Virus record (IMG/VR): IMGVR_UViG_3300038425_000062
Coordinates: 1 to 25,721 of that record
Direction: 5' to 3' (one strand)
Origin: a virus
Length of the DNA: 25,721 nucleotides
Shown here piece after piece: positions 19,774 through 25,721 of the stretch (position 1 is the stretch's first letter; every line of letters begins with the position of its first letter). The notes under the pieces are model-generated. The model was given only the letters and a program-made list of their open reading frames with translations, had not been told where the DNA came from and did not search any database. The position numbers and the translations under genes were made by a program.

Positions 19774-22580
19774 TGGCACGCAGCGCGAAACTCAATCTTC
19801 AGCATAGCATCTGCACGGATACTCCAGTCGGAGCCGATCTATTTGCTATTGGCGATGACAGCGCGAAGCATCTCCAAAATACCGGCATAGAGCGCAACAG
19901 CGGGTTGACTCCGATCTATGAAAAGGAAACGACTTTCCCGACTGCCGGCGTTTCCACGATTATTGCTAAAGATGGAACGGTCGTGCAGGTGGACGCATCG
20001 AATAATGTCCGGCTGAATGATCGAGTGATAGGAAATGTGGGACCGCTGGCGATCAAGAACCGTGGCGTTCTCTCTGGCTATCTCGATGCGGCATGGACGG
20101 CAGATGAAACACTTATAGCGATCAACCGAATCGGCACTTCGATGTATGTCTATGAGATTGATCCGGCCACCGGTACGGTCCTTCATAGTCGCTCAAATGC
20201 TTTTGCCGGGTTCCCTTCGGGGCCGATAGGTAATATCTGTCTCGTGAAATATGTAGACATGCACTATGCGGATAATCAGGAGTTTGTAGTTCAACTTGGA
20301 GGTCCTACCGGTACGGCTTCGGCAAATGCTTACATATTAAAAGAATCCGGGACAAGCACTACTTTAATAACTGGCTCAAATGCCAAACCATGTAGATATT
20401 TTGTATGGAGATTCTCTACGGGAAAGTACATTTCTGGTAAACAAGGACTCAACATTTCCAGTGTTCCCGCATGGTTTATAGGCGATTTGACAGGAGCAGG
20501 AGATACTAATCTAGTAAATGTTGACGCAGCAAAACCTGTAGTGAATATCACAATAGATAGATTCCCGGGGACGGCATTTTCAAGAGCAATCCTTACTCTG
20601 CCACCCGGTAAAAATACTGCAAATCTATTTAGTGGATATGGAGAAGTGGGATACACAAGCGCGGGAGTGTATTCCGCATCTCCTGTTTTCTATGGGATTG
20701 CTTTGGGAGCTGCCACCGTGACGGTGCAAAATCCAATCTTCGGAATGGGATATTCAGAATGTGATTTCACAAGGTCAGATTTTGCGGGTCAGATTTTCTA
20801 TTATTATGCGGCTCCCTTTGCTCACAATGTAGCAGCATATTATCTGGCTTCTTCATGTGCTACCAATACTCCGATAAATGGATATGGGAAGCTAACCGAT
20901 ATTTTCAATACGACATCAGGGGCAAACGTTGTTAATCTTGTTTCCTGGAGAGTGATATACATAAATGGGCAGCAATCTTTTCTTTCAGCGGCTCCTATTG
21001 GAACGACTTGGGATTGTATTGGAGTTCCGATAACTAATGTCGGGGAGTTTGACGAAATATTCACACCCCATATTGACGATAATGGGAGTACATATTCCAG
21101 AATCCTTTATCGTTATCATGGGCAATTGTTTTATGTCAACATTACTTCGACCGCAACGCATACCCTTCAAAGGGTAGGTGACAATCTCTATACTGTGAAT
21201 TGTATTTCTGCGATAAATGCGGTTGATGTAAGGGGTAGAAAACTTGCAACGGGAACTAATGATTACAATGGGAGATTGATACAATTCTCAGCTGCGGCAA
21301 TTGTAAATCCTACTTATAAAGTAGTTGGACTAATGCAAGAGGCTTTTTCTAATTCTACAGATTTCGGAGATAAACTCTCTACTGCTCTATCAACTGCTGC
21401 TCTTGCTGCTATTTCTCCGTATGACTATTTGAGCCTTTATCTTTTCTGCCCTGGGATAGAATCTCCAAGTTTTATAGATAGGTCAAGTGATTTCTCTGTT
21501 GATGTTTATTTGAATGATGTATATTTCGGTTCCTTTATCGCTTATGCCTCTCCAATAGTAAAAGCTGATCTCGGAGGAACTCTCTATGTTTCCGATACCC
21601 GTCTTCCCTTTGCCATGGGTTATTCCTTCCAAGAACGCACCATGCAGACGGAAGTTGAAACGATCTTCACCGGCGTAGGGGTGACGGGGAGTGCGGATAT
21701 CGACTTCGATTATCTTGGCTATGAGCTGGGAAATGATACCCCGGCGCTCTATCAATCATTTGTCCTTTTTGGTCAGACATATCTTTTCGACGGAAAACAG
21801 ATATGGTTCGCCTCCTTCACGGGAGCTTTGTTTGCAGGGCATGGAAGTTCCCCTATCTGCCCGGCGACAGGAATGCAGTTGATAGCCTCTTCTCCAACAG
21901 AAGTATTCTTTCTTTCCTTGCAAGACAACTCCATCTATTCGTTTGATGGAGGCAGATCGCTTCAGAAGGTTAACCGGATGAATGATCTCCGCAACTCTGT
22001 GGGTGCTCTGGAGACGATCATCAATGGCGTGTTCAGCGTTCGAGACAATACGCTCCTTTTGCAGACGGCAAGTACGTTCGTATGGATACGTGACAAGATC
22101 GTATCCCAGAACGCTAAGAAGGCCAATCAAACGGCAATAGCATTGTACGACACGCAGCTGGGAATATTCATTGCCAACAATACGCTGAGTTGGCAATATA
22201 CCTTTTTCGCACTCGCCGGATCTACTGTTGTGCCTTTCACCTGGCAGAGTGGATATTTCGGGGTCACTGACAACAAGCTCGGCATCTTCTCCGCATTTGA
22301 TCTCACCTTCTATTGCGCTGCCAAGTCGGCAGCCTCGATCATCGTTACTTTCGCTGGCTTCGATGCAGATGAGGAATGGACGGAGACTGTGCCCTACAAC
22401 ATCAAGCCTGGAGATTGGACGCCGCTGGGATTCTATCGTGCGAAAGTCACGCCAGCTCACACGCTGGGCCTTGCGCTGTCGATTGGTATTCAGACATCAT
22501 CCTATATCGTTCTCAACGAGGTCATCGCGGAGTTCACCCCGAGCGTGAGCACGGCTGTATCCGCGGGTAGGAGCAAATAA
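19773..22580 (+). CDS. Large tail protein, probable tail nozzle/hub (935 aa)
   Basis: The ATG at 19773 overlaps the connector stop (TAATG). The product is predominantly beta-strand, with many aromatic and Gly-rich strands (MYVYEIDPATGTVLHS, NNTLSWQYTFFALAG). By order it corresponds to P22 gp10 or T7 gp12, the tail nozzle, which contains beta-propeller-like domains, but at 935 residues it is far larger. Codons in the middle (about 20320-21620) are markedly AT-richer than in both ends; for example 23 of 60 bases are G or C in 20401-20460, against 43 of 60 in the coat gene at 16801-16860. The middle probably encodes an exchanged, variable domain, perhaps host-facing. Confidence 0.7.
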   Translation: MARSAKLNLQHSICTDTPVGADLFAIGDDSAKHLQNTGIERNSGLTPIYEKETTFPTAGVSTIIAKDGTVVQVDASNNVRLNDRVIGNVGPLAIKNRGVLSGYLDAAWTADETLIAINRIGTSMYVYEIDPATGTVLHSRSNAFAGFPSGPIGNICLVKYVDMHYADNQEFVVQLGGPTGTASANAYILKESGTSTTLITGSNAKPCRYFVWRFSTGKYISGKQGLNISSVPAWFIGDLTGAGDTNLVNVDAAKPVVNITIDRFPGTAFSRAILTLPPGKNTANLFSGYGEVGYTSAGVYSASPVFYGIALGAATVTVQNPIFGMGYSECDFTRSDFAGQIFYYYAAPFAHNVAAYYLASSCATNTPINGYGKLTDIFNTTSGANVVNLVSWRVIYINGQQSFLSAAPIGTTWDCIGVPITNVGEFDEIFTPHIDDNGSTYSRILYRYHGQLFYVNITSTATHTLQRVGDNLYTVNCISAINAVDVRGRKLATGTNDYNGRLIQFSAAAIVNPTYKVVGLMQEAFSNSTDFGDKLSTALSTAALAAISPYDYLSLYLFCPGIESPSFIDRSSDFSVDVYLNDVYFGSFIAYASPIVKADLGGTLYVSDTRLPFAMGYSFQERTMQTEVETIFTGVGVTGSADIDFDYLGYELGNDTPALYQSFVLFGQTYLFDGKQIWFASFTGALFAGHGSSPICPATGMQLIASSPTEVFFLSLQDNSIYSFDGGRSLQKVNRMNDLRNSVGALETIINGVFSVRDNTLLLQTASTFVWIRDKIVSQNAKKANQTAIALYDTQLGIFIANNTLSWQYTFFALAGSTVVPFTWQSGYFGVTDNKLGIFSAFDLTFYCAAKSAASIIVTFAGFDADEEWTETVPYNIKPGDWTPLGFYRAKVTPAHTLGLALSIGIQTSSYIVLNEVIAEFTPSVSTAVSAGRSK

Positions 22581-22581
22581 T

Positions 22582-23232
22582 ATGGGATTTTTTCAGGACG
22601 TGGGGAATTGGTTCGGAGATATTACGGGTGCCAATCAAGCAAATCTTGCGAAAGAACAGCAGAAGGCAGGACAAGCGAACGAGGCCGCGGCTGGTACAAC
22701 GCTGGGTCAAATAGGGGGGACCTCCGCAGGCCAGTTCGCCCAACAGGCGGGCCAGGCGGGTCAGGCGCTTGGCAACCAGATGGGACAGCAGGCCGCCACC
22801 ATGGGAACGCAGCAGGCGACGCAGGCAGCCCGGACGGCCGGGCTCAATAAGGGACAGGCGGCCCTTGAGGGAGGTCAGCAGGCTGGTAGGCTCTATACGC
22901 AAGGTCAGCAGGCCGGGCAAGGCATGGGGATGGAATCCTATGGGCAGGGGGCACAGACGCAGCTTGGAGGAGCGACACAGCAGGGGAATCTCGGAGTAAA
23001 TCAAATGGGAGGAGCCCAACAGGGACAGGCTGCGGCCGGGAAGGCTGGCGGAGGTTTGCTCAGCGCTGTAGGAGGTCTATTCGGCCTGAAGGAAGGCGGC
23101 ATCGTGGAGAAACCGACAAAGGCTGTAGTTGGAGAGGCAGGACCGGAGGCCGTGCTTCCTCTGACCAAGCCTGATCGAATGGCGAAGATCATTGCCGAAG
23201 TACTCACGAAAAAAGGAATCAAATATGCCTGA
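22582..23232 (+). CDS. Gln/Gly/Ala-rich virion protein with tape-measure-like C-terminus (216 aa)
   Basis: ATG 22582 lies 1 nt after the previous stop, with TAGGAG upstream. After MGFFQDVGNWFGDITGANQ come about 130 residues of low-complexity Gln/Gly/Ala sequence (QQAGQAGQALGNQMGQQA and similar). The C-terminus contains KEGGIVEKPTKAVVGEAG followed by PEAVLPL, a motif seen at the end of many phage tape-measure and internal virion proteins. In this P22-like order it is a probable ejection protein (gp14/gp7 position) that leaves the virion to help DNA entry. Family assignment of the low-complexity part is not possible. Confidence 0.65.
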   Translation: MGFFQDVGNWFGDITGANQANLAKEQQKAGQANEAAAGTTLGQIGGTSAGQFAQQAGQAGQALGNQMGQQAATMGTQQATQAARTAGLNKGQAALEGGQQAGRLYTQGQQAGQGMGMESYGQGAQTQLGGATQQGNLGVNQMGGAQQGQAAAGKAGGGLLSAVGGLFGLKEGGIVEKPTKAVVGEAGPEAVLPLTKPDRMAKIIAEVLTKKGIKYA

Positions 23233-24034
23233 CACTGGCGCGACTTCTGCGAAGACTCCTGAAATTACTCCTGAAATGCAAGCTGCGATAGATCAAGCGG
23301 CGGCCACAAAGAGGCCTCCTTATGTGGATACTCCTCCCAGCGCAGCCGAAGCTGGCATTATGGGTCAGGCGGGAAGTGATATCGGCGGCGTGACATATGA
23401 TATGCTGGAGAAAACCGGCCATGTGAAGCCTTCTGATCTCCCTTCATCGGAGACCGGAGCTCCAACCCAGGGAATGAAAGCAACGCCGCCGACTCCCGTA
23501 GCTACGCCAACGAAGAGCATAGGGCCGGTCGTCGGAGCGGCTGCCCCTTCCGTAGCGGCAGCTCCAGCGGTCAAGGATATCGTCTCGAATATCGTTGCCG
23601 ATCACGCCAAGACTTCGCCTCCTGGCGAATCGTGGCAGGATTTCCTCAAGGGCGCGGTGGGAAAGGTAGGAGAGTTCCTCCAGCGGTGGGGATTGAACGA
23701 ACAGGGAGCCCCTGGCGTCCAGACGCACGGCGAAGTCAAGCAGGCTCAGCAGTTTGAGTTGGAGAAGGCGGGAAAGCAGGCGCAGATCCAGCAAAACGCC
23801 ATGGCGATGGAGAATCAATACCAAACCGCACGTATGCAGCTTCAGCAGCAAATGAATCAGGCGAACATGACAGCACAGGGGAAGATCGAGATACAGAATC
23901 GCTTGACCGAAATGGAACAAGCGCACAAAAATCAATTAAGCATTCTCCCGCTGGAACTTCAGCAACAGTTCGCCATGCGGCAGTGGCAGCCCGGCGCTGA
24001 TCCCTCAGCCCATATTCTGGATCAGGGGAAATAG
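23225..24034 (+). CDS. Probable ejection/internal virion protein (269 aa)
   Basis: I start at ATG 23225 (AAGGA upstream), which overlaps the previous stop by 8 nt; the frame is open further upstream within the previous gene. The first about 130 residues are Pro/Ala/Thr-rich and probably disordered. SWQDFLKGAVGKVGEFLQRWG could be an amphipathic helix. The last 110 residues are Gln/Met/Glu/Lys-rich helix (GEVKQAQQFELEKAGKQAQ, MQLQQQMNQANMTAQGK), a likely coiled coil. This composition and position fit a P22 gp7/gp20-type ejected protein. No catalytic motif is seen. Confidence 0.6.
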   Translation: MPDTGATSAKTPEITPEMQAAIDQAAATKRPPYVDTPPSAAEAGIMGQAGSDIGGVTYDMLEKTGHVKPSDLPSSETGAPTQGMKATPPTPVATPTKSIGPVVGAAAPSVAAAPAVKDIVSNIVADHAKTSPPGESWQDFLKGAVGKVGEFLQRWGLNEQGAPGVQTHGEVKQAQQFELEKAGKQAQIQQNAMAMENQYQTARMQLQQQMNQANMTAQGKIEIQNRLTEMEQAHKNQLSILPLELQQQFAMRQWQPGADPSAHILDQGK

Positions 24035-25721
24035 ATGTCCGATCCGAATGTATACCCGCTCCCGGCGAATGTCCCGCAGTATGTTCCTCCACCGTCTGCC
24101 GCTTCCGGCGGAATCGCGCAGAAGATCGCCCAGCAGGTAGCCGCGTCGCCGGGGTATCAGAAGCTAAACCCTCCGAATGTTCCGTATGACACGCGGAAAG
24201 CGATCATTTCCTCATTCCCCGGCGTGGCATCTCTCATCGGTGCGTCTCCCGAAGAAGTGCAAGACGCGCAAGCTTGGCGCAAGGCACACGATGCCGCCCA
24301 GCTGGCATATCAAAATGAATTCATCGACAAGCATCCTACTTATGGGAAAATTGTTTCAGGTACCGAAGGTGCAATCAGCGGGGCTACACTTGGAGCCCCG
24401 GAAGCACTTCAGAAGGTAATCGGTGATCAGGAAGCTACTGATTTCACTGCAAAATTGAAACATGATTATCCCATTGCGAACCTTGTAGGGAACATAGGCG
24501 GTGGTGTAGCGTCATCGCTTGCGATCCCGGGGGCAGGGGAAGCGCTGGCAGCGAAAGGCGGCTACTTGGCCGCCAAAGGGTTACTGCCCCTGGCGGCACG
24601 TTCGGCGTTGAATGCCGCAACCTTCGCAGTTCCTACGGCAGTCACACAGGGAATCGCCTCCGGGGATCCCGGGAAGACGTGGCATGACCTGAAGCAGAAC
24701 ATGCTCTATGGCACAATCGGCGGAGTGGCGCTGAGCAAAATCTTGGGAGGTGCTCCGAAGATTGCAAACGCCATGCAGGATATCTCTGACGACATGGTAC
24801 TGAACGCCGCTGGCATCAATTCTCGGATGCTTAAAAGCGTGGCCGGTGGAGGCATAGCCGGGAAGGTAGGAGCAACTGCCGAGAAGATCTCGAATCTGAA
24901 AACAGATCTCGCCGATATGATCAGTAAAAACAAGCTCTATGGCAAATCCGCCATTGAGGACTTCACGCAAGGCAACGGGAAAATATGGGATTCAGTAGAT
25001 CAGGCTTTCCAGCAAAGCGGAGCAAAACCTTCTGATTATCTGGATGAAATCATTAATCATCCCGACGTCCAGAAGCTACTCAATGACCCGCAGTACGGTC
25101 AAGAAGTCGGGAACTATATTCAGAACATTCTTCAACGCGGCGATGCCCTGACTGACTACGCGAGCAAGCAAGGGGACAGTGCGCTTCCCGATATTCGGAA
25201 GATCCTCAATACCGACATGAAAAATGGATTCAAATCTACCGATGTCGGTACGCAATTGAAAGGGGATACTGCCGATGCAATTCATGATGTCATAGATGGG
25301 CATTTCGTCCCTCAGGATCTAAAGCAAGCCTGGCCGGCAATGAAGCTCCTGAAGCTGGCATCGCAGAGAATAGAATCGAATCTGCCAAAGGTGGAAGCCG
25401 GATCCGCAACAGCCCCTCGGATGATTCTAGAAAAAATGCTCGGAGGAGGGGAGGGAGGGGCAATAGCCGGAGCTGCAACTGGAATGCAGGGATTCGATCC
25501 GAGCGATCCTTCCTCGTGGGCGAACATGGGAATCAGGGTTGCGGCAGGGACTGTGCTCGGCTCTGTAGCCAACAAAGGTCTAGCGAGGCTGGCGAATCAA
25601 TTCAACGGAAGAACGGCCGGAGCTTTTCGCGGCCTCGTTTCCAAGCTCGGCAGTGGTCTATCGAATGAGGGAGGGCAAGAGGCTGCCAGCAAGGTAGCCG
25701 AGATTCTCGGGGGAGGAGAAA
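24035..25721 (+). CDS. Large ejection/internal virion protein, 3' truncated by window
   Basis: ATG 24035 follows AGGGGAAATAG. The frame stays open for at least 562 codons to the window end. Several Gly/Ala-rich hydrophobic segments occur (GAISGATLGAPEAL, LVGNIGGGVASSLAIPGAG, GTIGGVALSKILGG, GGAIAGAATG), separated by helical charged regions (SDYLDEIINHPDVQKLLN). Such glycine-rich membrane-active helices are typical of P22 gp20/gp16-class proteins that cross the host envelope and carry DNA in. It is the third gene of the ejection block. The C-terminal part, which might contain a lytic domain, is outside the window. Confidence 0.7.
   Translation, partial: MSDPNVYPLPANVPQYVPPPSAASGGIAQKIAQQVAASPGYQKLNPPNVPYDTRKAIISSFPGVASLIGASPEEVQDAQAWRKAHDAAQLAYQNEFIDKHPTYGKIVSGTEGAISGATLGAPEALQKVIGDQEATDFTAKLKHDYPIANLVGNIGGGVASSLAIPGAGEALAAKGGYLAAKGLLPLAARSALNAATFAVPTAVTQGIASGDPGKTWHDLKQNMLYGTIGGVALSKILGGAPKIANAMQDISDDMVLNAAGINSRMLKSVAGGGIAGKVGATAEKISNLKTDLADMISKNKLYGKSAIEDFTQGNGKIWDSVDQAFQQSGAKPSDYLDEIINHPDVQKLLNDPQYGQEVGNYIQNILQRGDALTDYASKQGDSALPDIRKILNTDMKNGFKSTDVGTQLKGDTADAIHDVIDGHFVPQDLKQAWPAMKLLKLASQRIESNLPKVEAGSATAPRMILEKMLGGGEGGAIAGAATGMQGFDPSDPSSWANMGIRVAAGTVLGSVANKGLARLANQFNGRTAGAFRGLVSKLGSGLSNEGGQEAASKVAEILGGGE

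Noticed and set aside
1-25721. tRNA genes, integrase, attachment sites, insertion sequences
   Set aside because: I saw no cloverleaf-type sequence, recombinase motif or terminal inverted repeat with transposase in the window; absence was judged by eye only.

Overview
The window is a contiguous piece of a tailed double-stranded DNA bacteriophage genome. Nearly every gene lies on the + strand. Genes are packed with 1-8 nt stop/start overlaps (ATGA, GTGA, TGATG, TAATG). Most starts have AGGAGG-type ribosome binding sites, so the host is a bacterium that uses Shine-Dalgarno initiation; it cannot be named from this sequence. There is no integrase, tRNA or CRISPR array. The virion gene order (large terminase, portal, scaffold, coat, head-tail connector, large tail protein, three probable ejection proteins) matches the P22-type podovirus plan, so I infer a short-tailed phage.

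Left part (1-11251): the replication, recombination and accessory region. It runs from small unknown genes through a structured leader (about 485-628) that precedes a possible recombination protein (629-1756). Next is an Mre11/SbcD-like nuclease (2001-2822) and a Rad50/SbcC-like ATPase (3307-5964), with an HNH endonuclease gene exactly between them, then a small adenine methyltransferase (5961-6536). Several unknown small genes follow, then a second HNH protein, a primosome-type replication protein (8735-9604) that carries origin-like repeats inside its own gene, a VRR-NUC nuclease (9601-9936), a zinc-binding protein, a sigma-factor-like protein (10311-11027) and an overlapping ribbon-helix-helix ORF.

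Right part (11248-25721): the virion genes. A winged-helix protein precedes TerL (11635-13353), which has a small-terminase-like N-terminus. Then come three small genes, portal (13959-15788), scaffold (15832-16440), a 59-residue acidic protein, coat protein (16656-18062) and a strong terminator. A lone minus-strand membrane-protein gene follows, then a connector with an apparent beta-propeller insertion, a 935-residue tail protein with an AT-rich centre, and three ejection-type genes, the last cut off by the window end.

The most unusual signal is a short sequence, (A/T-rich)-[C/G]GCACTACAT, found five times. Each copy lies 3-22 nt before the start of a virion gene group (TerL, the 13702 gene, scaffold, coat, connector) and I saw it nowhere else. 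It looks like a phage-specific late promoter or a start-associated sequence. The sigma-like product at 10311 is a natural but unproven candidate for reading it. Other notable points are an SD-sequestering alternative hairpin at 502-625, a lambda-O-like intragenic origin candidate at 9067-9188, and a 19-bp-stem inverted repeat inside a gene at 7591-7646.
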